Under the pieces are notes generated by a model, which was not told the origin of the DNA, did no database searches, and saw only the letters and a program-made list of their open reading frames with translations. Of a DNA stretch of 26,213 nt, positions 1 through 8,022 are shown piece after piece (position 1 is the first letter of the stretch; every line of letters begins with the position of its first letter). The position numbers and the translations under genes were made by a program. Source of the stretch: Actinomycetes bacterium (GTDB lineage: Bacteria; Actinomycetota; Actinomycetes; S36-B12; GCA-2699445); contig JAHZKU010000209.1 in the NCBI GenBank assembly GCA_022600255.1, forward strand, positions 1 through 26,213, given 5' to 3'.

Positions 1-865
1 CAAGTAGGCCGAGCATCACGAACAGCCCGATTTGGGCGATCCAGGCCATCCCCTCGGCAAAACCGACCACTGAGCGGCGGTGCGGCAGCCCCCGACACGC
101 CCCTACGACCAGTGCCGCGACGTAGGTAGCCATGAAACCAGAGGAGTGGATCAAATCCGCCAAGCCATATGCGCCCACCAAGAAACTCAAGACGGCGATT
201 GGGTAGAGCCCGACCGCCGGTAGCGCAAGTCGCGGCAACACCCACTTCGCAATGAAACCCACCAGCAGGCCGGTAGCCGCGCCACCGATGATTTCTCCGA
301 TCACGATCAAAGGCACGAGCCAGGGTCGATCGGCATCGAAGGACCCCGTGGCGACAACCACAACGAGGACCACCACCGGCGCGTCGTTGAACCCCGCCTC
401 GGCTTCCAGCAGTGACCGTAGTTTGGGCTGGAGACGCAGCCGCCGCAGCACTGAAAACACCGCCGCCGCGTCGGTGGCCGCTAGGACAGCCCCGATCAAG
501 ATCGCAATCTGGGGATCCAGGCCGACAACTAGGATCAGCGCGCCAGCCACCACCGTAATGCTCACGCCAACACCAATGGTGGCCAGGACCACTGATGGCC
601 ACAGGACGGGGCGTAGGTCCGACATCCGGGTAGTTAGCCCACCCTCGGCCAGGATCACCACCAGCGCCGCGTAGCCCAACACGGTGGCAAGACTGGCGTC
701 TGAGAAGTTCAATCCAGGGAACGCTGTGCCTAGGACCAACCCAAGGCCCAAATAGAGCAAGAGTCCGGGAATGCCCAGTCGCCCCGCAAAACGGACCCCA
801 ACCACGGCCGCCAAGACGATGGCAGAGCCAATCAGCAAAGCCATCGCGAGCGAATCAAGGTCCAC
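1..865 (-). CDS. Cation/proton antiporter, CPA1/NhaP2-CvrA-like (C-terminus beyond window)
   Basis: Translating the minus strand from a GTG at 865 gives an uninterrupted frame to the left edge (about 288 residues), so the C-terminus is missing. The protein is almost entirely hydrophobic transmembrane helices, beginning VDLDSLAMALLIGSAIVLAA. It contains family-like segments: LILAEGG-type helix text, a DPQIAILIGAVLAATDAAAV stretch resembling the unwound helix region of CPA antiporters, EAGFNDAPVVV (compare the E-x-x-x-ND motif) and FAEGMAWIAQIGLFVMLGLL at the edge. Family knowledge: these inner-membrane proteins exchange K+ or Na+ for H+. The GTG start is inferred; no strong Shine-Dalgarno is visible and the frame stays open upstream. 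It lies about 100 nt downstream of metF on the same strand, so co-transcription is possible. The ion specificity is unknown. Confidence 0.85.
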   Translation of the reverse strand, partial: MDLDSLAMALLIGSAIVLAAVVGVRFAGRLGIPGLLLYLGLGLVLGTAFPGLNFSDASLATVLGYAALVVILAEGGLTTRMSDLRPVLWPSVVLATIGVGVSITVVAGALILVVGLDPQIAILIGAVLAATDAAAVFSVLRRLRLQPKLRSLLEAEAGFNDAPVVVLVVVVATGSFDADRPWLVPLIVIGEIIGGAATGLLVGFIAKWVLPRLALPAVGLYPIAVLSFLVGAYGLADLIHSSGFMATYVAALVVGACRGLPHRRSVVGFAEGMAWIAQIGLFVMLGLL

Positions 866-969
866 AACTAGCAGTCTTGCAGCAAGCAGGTTGCCAGCGT
901 CAGCGACCGGGCTGAACCAGGTGTTTGCCAGCGCCGATCATCGAGCGGCTGCCGCCGATCGAGGCCTGA

Positions 970-1884
970 TCAGTGGATCGAGGTCGCCTGAAAGCGTTGG
1001 GCCAAGCCCAGGGCCTCGTATATCTCCATTGTCGCCGTGGAGCGATTCAGTGTGTAGAAATGCAACCCAGGGGCGGATCCGGCCAAGAGTTCTTCGCACA
1101 TCTTCGTGGCGTGGGCGACTCCGAGAGAGCGCACCGCCTCAGGATCATCGGCGATGGCCGCGAACTCCTGCGCCATCGCAGCCGGGAATGCGGCGCCCGA
1201 TAACTCGGCGAACCGTTTGATCTGTTTGTAGTCGGTCACGGGCATGATGCCCGGAATGATAGGCAGCGTCACTCCCCAGGAACTGGCCCGCTCCACCAGT
1301 CGAAAGTAGTCGTCACTATTGAAGAAGAATTGGCTCACCGCAAAGTCCGCGCCGGCCTCTTGCTTGCGCAGCAGGGCGTGAGCATCCTCGTCCAGATTGG
1401 CTGCCTCCGGATGGCCCTCGGGGAAGGCCGCGACCCCAACGGTGAAGTCACCCATGGATTTCACTAGCCTGACTAACTCGTCAGCATGGTTTAGTCCGCC
1501 TGGGAACTGCTGCCACGGCTGACCCAGGCCGCCGGGCGGATCACCGCGTAAGGCGAGGACATTCGAAATGCCAGCGGCCGCGAAGTCGCCGATCACTTCG
1601 CGCAATTCCGCGACCGTGGCGCCCACACAAGTTAGGTGCGCCATGGCCGTGAAGCGCGTCTCCCGGGCGATTCCTTCGGTGATTCTGATGGTGCGGTCGC
1701 GTGTGGACCCGCCAGCACCGAAGGTGACAGAGACGAATGACGGATCCAACGGCTCTAGGTCATGGATTGTGCGCCACAGCTTCTCCTCCCCGGCATCGGT
1801 CTTAGGAGGGAAGAACTCGAATGAGAATGATCTTTCACCAGCAGCGATCCGGCTGGGGATCAGTTCTAGGGAGCGATTCGACAC
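970..1884 (-). CDS. metF: Methylenetetrahydrofolate reductase
   Basis: This 304-aa protein is of normal bacterial MetF length. It reduces 5,10-methylene-THF to 5-methyl-THF, the methyl donor for methionine synthesis, in the cytoplasm with FAD. Visible hallmarks are FSFEFFPPKT near residue 20 (containing the conserved Glu), VSVTFGAGGSTRDR, the folate/FAD segment NVLALRGDPP, GVAAFPEGHPEA, FAVSQFFFN and PGIMPV near residue 210. The start is GTG at 1884, with a TAGCCT hexamer six nt upstream, so the transcript may be leaderless; an overlapping out-of-frame ATG is ignored. It is divergent from crtE, as Rv2172c is from idsA2 in M. tuberculosis (from memory). The usual TIM-barrel motifs are intact and nothing suggests decay. 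Confidence 0.95.
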   Translation of the reverse strand: MSNRSLELIPSRIAAGERSFSFEFFPPKTDAGEEKLWRTIHDLEPLDPSFVSVTFGAGGSTRDRTIRITEGIARETRFTAMAHLTCVGATVAELREVIGDFAAAGISNVLALRGDPPGGLGQPWQQFPGGLNHADELVRLVKSMGDFTVGVAAFPEGHPEAANLDEDAHALLRKQEAGADFAVSQFFFNSDDYFRLVERASSWGVTLPIIPGIMPVTDYKQIKRFAELSGAAFPAAMAQEFAAIADDPEAVRSLGVAHATKMCEELLAGSAPGLHFYTLNRSTATMEIYEALGLAQRFQATSIH

Positions 1885-1896
1885 ATCCCTAGGCTA
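1885..1896 (-). promoter_or_regulatory. Putative leaderless promoter of metF
   Basis: On the minus strand TAGCCT (1896-1891) is followed by six nt and then the metF GTG at 1884. An actinobacterial -10 box of TANNNT type at this distance would start transcription at the start codon. No convincing -35 is seen, which is common for this promoter class. Confidence 0.5.
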
Positions 1897-1989
1897 GCCC
1901 AAGGTGGTGCGGCGGGCACCGGCAAGCCGGAGAGCCGTGGTCTGCGGCCAAGGCCCGCGGCGGCTGTGTCCGGTGGCCTGGAACTGTCC

Positions 1990-2001
1990 TATCCTGAAGA
2001 A
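1990..2001 (+). promoter_or_regulatory. Putative leaderless promoter of crtE
   Basis: TATCCT (1990-1995) plus six nt places the predicted +1 at GTG 2002. This supports 2002 rather than the in-frame GTG at 1966 as the true crtE start. No -35 is recognisable. Confidence 0.5.
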
Positions 2002-3075
2002 GTGACTGGAACAACCACGCAATGGGACTCACCCTGGCTGCGATCCCAAGTCCAGCACCGAATTGACGACTTCCTCAAAGAGCAGTCCAGCACCCTGCGC
2101 AACATCGCCGTTGAAGCGGACGCAGTTTCCGATGCGATCACCGAGTTTCTGGCCGGCGGAAAGCGGATTCGCGGGGTCCTGGCCTACTGGGGTTGGCGCG
2201 CGGCCGGGCACGATCATGGACCTGAAATTGTTGATGTGGCTGCGGCCATGGAATTCCTGCAAGCCTGCGCCTTGATCCATGATGACGTCATGGATGCGTC
2301 GGAAACCCGGCGGGGCAAACCGACGGTGCATCGCGTCTTCCGGGGACACCACGAAACCGGCGGTTGGTCCGGACCCGCGGACACGTTCGGGGAAGCGACC
2401 GCAATTCTGCTCGGCGATCTCTGTCTGACCTGGTCTGACGAACTCCTACTCGCCCCCGACTGGAATGTCGCGGCGTATCGCCGCGGCAAGACCATCTTCG
2501 ACCTGATGCGCACTGAACTCATGATCGGGCAATACCTGGACATCCTGGAACAAGCTCGCGGCACTGGGGGCCTTACCGCGGCTCTTCGGGTCGCTGACTA
2601 CAAATCGGGCAAATACTCCGTGCAACGGCCTTTGCAGCTCGGTGCGTCCTTCGCCGAAGGGCCGGAGGCCTTGATCGAAGGGCTTGGCCACTACGGCTCC
2701 CCGCTGGGGCAAGCCTTTCAGCTACGCGATGATTTGCTGGGTGTTTTTGGCACCCCTGACGCTACTGGCAAGCCAGCCGGGGACGATTTGCGAGAAGGTA
2801 AGAGAACTGCGCTGATCGCGCTGACTGAATCGGCGATCACCGGAACGGACGCGGCGTTTTTGTCGTCTCATCTTGGGAATCCCGATTTGGATGCCCAAGG
2901 CGTTGCGGAGTTGCGGTCTCTTATTACAGACAGTGGGGCCACACTCCGGGTGGAGCAGTTGATTGCAGCGTTGCTGGACACCAGTCTGACAGCGCTCAAC
3001 GCGATCGATATGCCCGCCGATGTAAAAGCGGTGCTTGGGACGCTTGCGAACAGCATCGCCTACCGAGAGGCATGA
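2002..3075 (+). CDS. crtE: Geranylgeranyl diphosphate synthase (polyprenyl synthetase)
   Basis: A 357-aa trans-isoprenyl diphosphate synthase that condenses IPP with allylic diphosphates, probably to GGPP for carotenoids. The GGKRIRG substrate-binding motif is near residue 53. The first Asp-rich motif, LIHDDVMDASETRRG, has DDVMD at about 94-98. The second, LRDDLLGVFG, has DDLLG at about 243-247, followed by GKPAGDDLREGKRT. DDLLG in place of a full DDxxD is, from memory, common in actinobacterial CrtE/IdsA proteins. I chose GTG 2002 because of the TATCCT box; GTG 1966 would add 12 residues with no visible function. The stop lies one nt before the crtI ATG, so crtE and crtI are probably co-translated. 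The position also matches idsA2 (Rv2173) of M. tuberculosis, so GGPP may serve other pathways too. Confidence 0.93.
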   Translation: MTGTTTQWDSPWLRSQVQHRIDDFLKEQSSTLRNIAVEADAVSDAITEFLAGGKRIRGVLAYWGWRAAGHDHGPEIVDVAAAMEFLQACALIHDDVMDASETRRGKPTVHRVFRGHHETGGWSGPADTFGEATAILLGDLCLTWSDELLLAPDWNVAAYRRGKTIFDLMRTELMIGQYLDILEQARGTGGLTAALRVADYKSGKYSVQRPLQLGASFAEGPEALIEGLGHYGSPLGQAFQLRDDLLGVFGTPDATGKPAGDDLREGKRTALIALTESAITGTDAAFLSSHLGNPDLDAQGVAELRSLITDSGATLRVEQLIAALLDTSLTALNAIDMPADVKAVLGTLANSIAYREA

Positions 3076-3076
3076 G

Positions 3077-4552
3077 ATGGTCAAGACAACAACAGGACCC
3101 AACCAGCGGGTAGTGGTGGTTGGAGCTGGCCTGGCAGGGCTTTCCGCTGCCATGTACCTATCTGGGGCTGGTCGCGACGTCACACTCGTCGAGCGGGAAT
3201 CCGGACCTGGCGGACGAGCCGGTCGGCTGGATTTGGACGGGCACAGATTCGACAACGGGCCCACCGTCCTGACGATGCCCAGCCTGGCAGAACGGGCCTT
3301 TGCTGCAGTTGACGAAGACATGTCGGACTGGCTGACGCTGGACCAACTAGATCCGGCCTACCGCACCTTCTTCACCGACGGCCTAACCCTAGACATCAAG
3401 ACCGATCCGACCGAGATGACACAGAATATCGCCGAACGATTGGGACCGGAGGCGGCCGCGGGGTTCGAGGAGTACGTCGCGTTCGTGACCGAACTCTACC
3501 GACTGCAACTCGACGACTTCATCGACCGCAATATGGACTCCCCCCTGGACCTATTGTCGATGAATCTGGTTCGACTGGTCCTAACCGGCGGTTTCGGGCG
3601 GCTCGAGAGCCAAGCCAAGAAGTACCTGAAAGAGCCCCACCTGCGCCGCGCCTACACATTCCAGGCCCTGTACGCCGGACTCGCGCCCCAGAAAGCGCTG
3701 GCGCTCTACGCAGTGATCTCCTACCTAGACAGCGTTGCAGGCGTATTCGTGCCACGGGGCGGCATGAACGCCCTCCCAACCGCGATGGCAGGCGCGGCCC
3801 AGAAACATGGCGTGGACATCCGCTACGACACAGAAGTCACCAGTATCGAGCGGTCGAACGGTCGCGCCACCGCAATTATCACCGATACCGGCGAGCGGAT
3901 TCCGTGTGATGCGACGGTCCTGACGGCGGATCTTCCAACGGCCTACGACGAACTCCTCGGCCAGCAGCCAGCCCGGGTGCGCCGCCTCAACATGAGCCCC
4001 TCGGCTGTGGTGTTACTCGCAGGCTCCACGGCGGACTACAGCAAGATTGCCCATCACAACATTCACTTCGGCACGGCCTGGAAGCAGACCTTCACCGAAA
4101 TCATCGATCAAGGTCGGGTGATGAGTGATCCGAGTTTCCTGGTGTCCAAACTCAGTCACTCCGACCCGAGTTTGGCCCCAGCCGGCAAACACAGCTACTA
4201 CGTTCTGTTCCCTGCGCCGAACCTCGACACAGGCGCCGACATCAACTGGGACCAATTCGGCCCGAGGTACCTAGAACAGATGATCCAAACGATGGAGGAT
4301 CGTGGATACGAGGGATTCGGCGCAAACCTGACATCGGCCGACCTAACAACACCAGCAGACTGGCAACGCCGCGGGATGGCCGCTGGATCGCCATTCGCGG
4401 CTGCGCACTCGTTTGGGCAGACCGGGCCGTTCCGTCCCAACAACCTGCTCGGGGAGAACATCGTGTTTGCAGGTTCGGGCACTGTCCCCGGCGTGGGAAT
4501 ACCGATGGTCCTGATTTCGGGCCGGCTGGCTGCTGAACGAATCACGGGGTAG
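3077..4552 (+). CDS. crtI: Phytoene desaturase (lycopene-forming)
   Basis: A 491-aa FAD-dependent CrtI-type desaturase converting phytoene to lycopene, or a related polyene, at the membrane. The N-terminus carries the Rossmann dinucleotide motif VVVVGAGLAGLSAAMYL (GAGLAG at about 16-21), then VERESGPGGRAGR and DNGPTVLTMP. The C-terminal FAD segment GSGTVPGVGIPMVLISGRLA is the typical CrtI ending. The start is ATG 3077, two nt after crtE, with a purine-rich CGAGAGG at 3064-3070; an upstream in-frame start would overlap crtE without need. It is the second gene of the carotenoid operon, followed by a 45-nt gap and the mannosyltransferase. The number of desaturation steps cannot be read from sequence. 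Confidence 0.95.
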   Translation: MVKTTTGPNQRVVVVGAGLAGLSAAMYLSGAGRDVTLVERESGPGGRAGRLDLDGHRFDNGPTVLTMPSLAERAFAAVDEDMSDWLTLDQLDPAYRTFFTDGLTLDIKTDPTEMTQNIAERLGPEAAAGFEEYVAFVTELYRLQLDDFIDRNMDSPLDLLSMNLVRLVLTGGFGRLESQAKKYLKEPHLRRAYTFQALYAGLAPQKALALYAVISYLDSVAGVFVPRGGMNALPTAMAGAAQKHGVDIRYDTEVTSIERSNGRATAIITDTGERIPCDATVLTADLPTAYDELLGQQPARVRRLNMSPSAVVLLAGSTADYSKIAHHNIHFGTAWKQTFTEIIDQGRVMSDPSFLVSKLSHSDPSLAPAGKHSYYVLFPAPNLDTGADINWDQFGPRYLEQMIQTMEDRGYEGFGANLTSADLTTPADWQRRGMAAGSPFAAAHSFGQTGPFRPNNLLGENIVFAGSGTVPGVGIPMVLISGRLAAERITG

Positions 4553-4597
4553 GGGACCAAATCCTCCAAACGCTCGTATCCTAGGTAGCCTTCCTTT

Positions 4598-6154
4598 GTG
4601 ACACCTAACTCGCCCCAGCGCCCCATCGCGCCTGCGGAGAGCTGGGGCTTTTTCTTGGCGCGTTATGGGCTGCCAGGCATGTTGGGTACGGCCTTGCTCA
4701 CGGTCGGGGCCCTTGGGGTGGGTTGGTTACCGCTAGACACCGTGGTCGACAGTTGGCCACTGGTGGATGTCCTTAGGGATAGTTCCGGCGGTCTGGTGTT
4801 GTCCCGGCTGATGGTCTTCGCTGGTGTCGCAATCCTGCTGCAAACGTGGCTGGTCACCGGATTCGATCTGTTGTCCGGGCAACGTTGGGATACCGGGCGG
4901 ATGTCGGCGCTATTGGCCTGCTGGTCTTTTCCACTGCTGATTGCTCCACCCCTCTTCAGCCGAGATGTCTACTCCTATTTCGGCCAGGGCCGTTTGCTGC
5001 TGGAGGGCTACGATCCCTACTCAACGGGCGTTTCGGTACTGCCAGGTTGGTTTACGTTCGGTGCAGATCCGATGTGGGGGGAGACACCCACCCCGTACGG
5101 ACCGTTCTTTCTGTTGCTTTCCAAAGGAGTGGCCGATTTCAGTGGCGGCCAAGCTTTCCTCGCGGCTTTGGTGTTTCGTCTCATCGCCGTGATCGGCTTG
5201 ATCCTCATGGCGGTCGCTGTGCCGAAGTTGGCCGAGCAGCACGGCTTGGACCCCGCGAAGTCCCTGTGGCTGGCAGTGCTCAACCCCTTGGTGCTGATGC
5301 ATTTCGTGGCCGGAGCCCATAACGACGCGCTCATGGTTGGCCTGATGCTGGCGGGCTTCGCCCTGGCAATCCAGAAACACGCAATCTACGGAGCCATGCT
5401 GATTGCCCTGGCTGCATCAGTGAAACCCATCGCACTCTTGGCACTCCCGTTCATCGGACTGATCTGGTCTGGAACTGTGGCGTCCTTCTGGCGGCGCGTG
5501 CGCGATTGGATCGGTGTCACCGTAGTGGCCGTCATCACGTTCGGCGCCACAGCACTGCTCGCAGGGGTGGGAAATGGCTGGATTTCGGCGCTCTCGGCTC
5601 CTGGCGCGGTGAAGACCTGGCTATCACCCCCAACTGCGTTGGGAATGTTGGTCGGCGGAATCATGCAGTTCTTAGGTTTGGCGGATAACAACGATCAAGC
5701 TGTGGAGTTTTTTCGTTTGATCGGCTTGGTGGCATCGCTGCTGATCGTCGCATTCCTGTGCTTGCGCCCCCAGGGTAGGTCCGCAACGCGTGGCGCGGCC
5801 CTAGCCTTCGGAGCCGTCGTGCTGTTGGGGCCGGTGATTCAGCCTTGGTACTTGTTGTGGGTCCTGCCGTTGTTCGCGGTCACTGGATTGTCTGCGAGCC
5901 AGCTGCGTTGGACCATTCTGTTGACCGCGGCCTTCGCTGTCCACGGCATGGCCGAGAGCAGCGCAACCTCGGACACCGTGCTGGAGTTCAGCGACTTAGT
6001 GGCGATCCTCGTCGCCATCGGCGTCGTGGGTCTGATCCTGTTGGCAAGTCCGCGAGAACGACGACTAGTATTAAGAGACCCTGGTGCGCACGGGCTAATA
6101 CCGCAGACCCCGGCCGCTAAGGCGGTGGCGGACTCTCGAATTATTGTGGTGTAG
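4598..6154 (+). CDS. mptB: GT-C polyprenol-phosphomannose-dependent alpha-1,6-mannosyltransferase, MptA/MptB family
   Basis: A 518-aa integral membrane protein with about 12 hydrophobic segments. Family knowledge: MptA/MptB enzymes use polyprenyl-phosphomannose on the outer face of the membrane to build the alpha-1,6-mannan core of lipomannan-type glycolipids. After the first pair of helices the loop SRDVYSYFGQGRLLLEGYDP (RDVYSY at about 122-127) carries the acidic residue expected in GT-C enzymes. WGETPTPYGPFFLLLSKG (about 160-177) and NPLVLMHFVAGAHNDALMVG follow, all characteristic of this family. It starts at GTG 4598; a TATCCT hexamer at 4577-4582 could be its own -10. It lies between crtI and crtB but also occupies the place of mptA (Rv2174) in the mycobacterial block. 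The acceptor may be a lipoglycan (expected) or, less likely, a carotenoid. A versus B cannot be told apart by eye. Confidence 0.85.
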   Translation: MTPNSPQRPIAPAESWGFFLARYGLPGMLGTALLTVGALGVGWLPLDTVVDSWPLVDVLRDSSGGLVLSRLMVFAGVAILLQTWLVTGFDLLSGQRWDTGRMSALLACWSFPLLIAPPLFSRDVYSYFGQGRLLLEGYDPYSTGVSVLPGWFTFGADPMWGETPTPYGPFFLLLSKGVADFSGGQAFLAALVFRLIAVIGLILMAVAVPKLAEQHGLDPAKSLWLAVLNPLVLMHFVAGAHNDALMVGLMLAGFALAIQKHAIYGAMLIALAASVKPIALLALPFIGLIWSGTVASFWRRVRDWIGVTVVAVITFGATALLAGVGNGWISALSAPGAVKTWLSPPTALGMLVGGIMQFLGLADNNDQAVEFFRLIGLVASLLIVAFLCLRPQGRSATRGAALAFGAVVLLGPVIQPWYLLWVLPLFAVTGLSASQLRWTILLTAAFAVHGMAESSATSDTVLEFSDLVAILVAIGVVGLILLASPRERRLVLRDPGAHGLIPQTPAAKAVADSRIIVV

Positions 6155-6168
6155 TTCGAACAATCCTG

Positions 6169-6196
6169 CGCGCGATCGCTGAGAAGCTCTCGCGCG
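6169..6196 (+). promoter_or_regulatory. Strong GAGA-loop hairpin in the mptB-crtB intergenic leader
   Basis: CGCGCGA (6169-6175) pairs perfectly with TCGCGCG (6190-6196). A symmetric TC/TC internal loop separates this from an inner GCT/AGC stem (6178-6180 and 6185-6187) capped by GAGA, a GNRA-type tetraloop. It lies 14 nt after the mannosyltransferase stop and 36 nt before crtB. No T-tract follows, so it is not a classical intrinsic terminator. An attenuator, an mRNA stabiliser or a protein-binding site are the options. Confidence 0.55.
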
Positions 6197-6232
6197 GCAC
6201 CCGAAACAGCAGCGCAACGAAAGGGATTTCTG

Positions 6233-7156
6233 GTGGCCAACCCGGCTCGCTCCCCGCAACTGAACGCCTCTTATCGCAAGTGTCGCCAACTCAACGCCCA
6301 GCATGGTCGCACCTACTACTTGGCGACACTGTTGCTGCCGCCAACGAAGCGACCGTTCGTTCACGCGCTCTACGGTTTTGCGCGCAGCGTGGACGACGTC
6401 GTAGACACCATCCCGGAAACCGACATCGATCTACGCGCCCAGAAGCTCGACCAGATCCAAGCAATCTTCGAGCGGGAGTTCGCGCAGGGCCAGTCCGACC
6501 ACATCGTCTTGGCCGCTGTCATTGACACCGCCCGGCGTTGGCAGATCGATCGGGTGGAGTTTGATGCATTCTTCGACTCCATGCGAAGTGACCTGTCGAT
6601 CAGTAGCTACCAGACCTACGCGGATCTTCAGGGGTATATGTACGGGTCAGCCAGCGTGATTGGACGCCAACTTGTGCCCATCCTGGAACCCAGCTCCCCG
6701 GATGCACGGGAGTATGCGGAGATCCTTGGCGAGGCGTTTCAACTGGCCAACTTCATTCGTGACGTGGGCGAGGACCTTGATCGGGGCCGGATCTACCTTC
6801 CGTTGAGCGAACTGGCGCAGTTCGGTGTCACGGAGCAGACCCTAGCGAAGCGGGTAGTGACCGACGATGTGCGTGCGGCCTTAGCTTTCCAGATCGATCG
6901 TGTGAATCGCTTGTCTGACGAGGCCGCGCTCGGGACCGCCTTACTGCACCCCAGCGTGCGGGATTGCATCGAGACGGCGCGGATTCTGTACTGTCAGATT
7001 GCCAACGCCGTCGCCGACATCGACTATCAGGTCTTTACCCAGCGCGCCACGGTACCGATGTCCCAGCGGTTGTCGGTGGCTATCCCAGCCTGGCGACACG
7101 CTCTGGCCGCCCGAAAGCAGTATGGCTCTGGGCGTATCCCACCGTTACCGGCGTGA
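6233..7156 (+). CDS. crtB: Phytoene synthase
   Basis: A 307-aa member of the squalene/phytoene synthase family, which joins two GGPP head-to-head to make phytoene. The first Asp-rich motif is ALYGFARSVDDVVD (DDVVD at about 54-58). The second is FQLANFIRDVGEDLDRGRIYLP (DVGED at about 177-181). YMYGSASVIG, near 137-145, matches the conserved helix seen in CrtB. The start is GTG 6233 with CGAAAGGG (6218-6225) as Shine-Dalgarno, seven nt upstream. It is the last plus-strand gene of the locus, and its stop lies 13 bp from the stop of the convergent crtYd. Length and motifs are normal and no truncation is seen. Confidence 0.95.
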   Translation: MANPARSPQLNASYRKCRQLNAQHGRTYYLATLLLPPTKRPFVHALYGFARSVDDVVDTIPETDIDLRAQKLDQIQAIFEREFAQGQSDHIVLAAVIDTARRWQIDRVEFDAFFDSMRSDLSISSYQTYADLQGYMYGSASVIGRQLVPILEPSSPDAREYAEILGEAFQLANFIRDVGEDLDRGRIYLPLSELAQFGVTEQTLAKRVVTDDVRAALAFQIDRVNRLSDEAALGTALLHPSVRDCIETARILYCQIANAVADIDYQVFTQRATVPMSQRLSVAIPAWRHALAARKQYGSGRIPPLPA

Positions 7157-7169
7157 TGCGCCAGTGCGA

Positions 7170-7565
7170 CTAGCGCGTTGTCTGTTCAGCCCTGTCGACG
7201 TCAACATCGCGGTCCGGTGCGACCGCCTCAGCCCGACGCCGACCTAGCCAAATCCAAGCGGACAGGGTCAACAAGATGAATGAAAAGCCGAAGACCAAAT
7301 CCTCCATGGGTGCGTAGGCAATCCGGCCGGCGCCAATGAATGGAATCACGTCGAGCTCGTCGTTGCCCGACCCGATGATGACCGCGCCACGATATTGCAC
7401 GACTTCCTGTCCGGTCAGTACCGCGTTTGTGAGGAGCTGGAAGAACAGCATAATCAAATAGGCCAACCAGAAGTTGCTCTTGCCCAAGAGCCGGGTTCGC
7501 AGCACCCAGACGTCAAGGACAACGACGACAACGAGACTGATCACCGCCAGTCCGGTGTAAGTCAT
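7170..7565 (-). CDS. crtYd: Lycopene cyclase subunit, CrtYd/CrtYf type
   Basis: A 131-aa protein with three predicted membrane helices. It is the second half of the heterodimeric lycopene cyclase found in Gram-positive actinobacteria. The diagnostic P-x-E-(D/E) motif is APMEDLVFGFSFILL (PMEDL at about 86-90). It starts at ATG 7565, overlapping the crtYc stop in an ATGA junction, so translation is coupled and the subunits should be made in equal amounts. Family knowledge: CrtYc/Yd pairs make beta-rings on C40 lycopene, whereas close relatives CrtYe/Yf act on C50 carotenoids. No CrtEb/LbtA-type elongase is present here, which favours a C40 product, but the ring type cannot be settled from sequence. 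Confidence 0.88.
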   Translation of the reverse strand: MTYTGLAVISLVVVVVLDVWVLRTRLLGKSNFWLAYLIMLFFQLLTNAVLTGQEVVQYRGAVIIGSGNDELDVIPFIGAGRIAYAPMEDLVFGFSFILLTLSAWIWLGRRRAEAVAPDRDVDVDRAEQTTR

Positions 7566-7882
7566 GATGATCGACTCTGGAAATGGGATCGCACTTTGGT
7601 CACGCCCTCGTACGTGAGGATGCCAGCGAGCCCAACGATGGGAAAGAACAAGAACTCCTCAAGCGGAAGTTCGCCGGGGAGCCGGAACGCTGCCACTTGG
7701 GCGGGATCAAAACTCCAGTGATCGGCCCGTACCGCCCACAGATCCCACACGATGAAGGGGGTGATTCCAATCAGTAGCGCCCCGAGCAGTCGTTTCCACT
7801 GCCGAAACACTCCCAGCTTGAATACGAATTCCAGCCAAACACTCCCCAGCACAATGAAGAGCAATACTCCGGCGTATGTCAC
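7562..7882 (-). CDS. crtYc: Lycopene cyclase subunit, CrtYc/CrtYe type
   Basis: A 106-aa three-helix membrane protein. The family motif is LPLEEFLFFPIVGL (PLEEF at about 73-77), preceded by FIVWDLWAVR with a conserved Trp/Asp. It starts at GTG 7882 and has the best Shine-Dalgarno of the locus: GGAGG on the minus strand at 7894-7890, seven nt upstream. A possible -10, TAGGCT (7907-7902), sits just before it. Both cyclase subunits begin MTY(A/T)G, consistent with an old duplication. The gene pair is transcribed towards crtB and diverges from the Ser/Thr kinase gene across about 140 bp. The function needs CrtYd as partner. Confidence 0.88.
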   Translation of the reverse strand: MTYAGVLLFIVLGSVWLEFVFKLGVFRQWKRLLGALLIGITPFIVWDLWAVRADHWSFDPAQVAAFRLPGELPLEEFLFFPIVGLAGILTYEGVTKVRSHFQSRSS

Positions 7883-8009
7883 GTGACGACCTCCAATTCC
7901 GAGCCTACTTCCGTCCTATTTTCGGATTCAGGGCAGGCTGAAGGAATCGAAACGAACACGGTAAGGCCCGAACCACACCTGAACGAGGTACGAGGTCGAC
8001 CAGCGACCG

Positions 8010-8022
8010 TACACTTTTGCTG
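8010..8022 (+). promoter_or_regulatory. Putative leaderless promoter of the PASTA kinase gene
   Basis: TACACT (8010-8015) is followed by seven nt and ATG 8023, placing +1 at or next to the start codon. An 8-bp palindrome GGTCGACC (7994-8001) lies just upstream. No Shine-Dalgarno precedes ATG 8023, which fits a leaderless start. Confidence 0.45.

Noticed and set aside
1966..2001. Upstream GTG start for crtE adding 12 residues
   Set aside because: The TATCCT hexamer falls inside this extension and points to GTG 2002; the added residues match nothing in the family.
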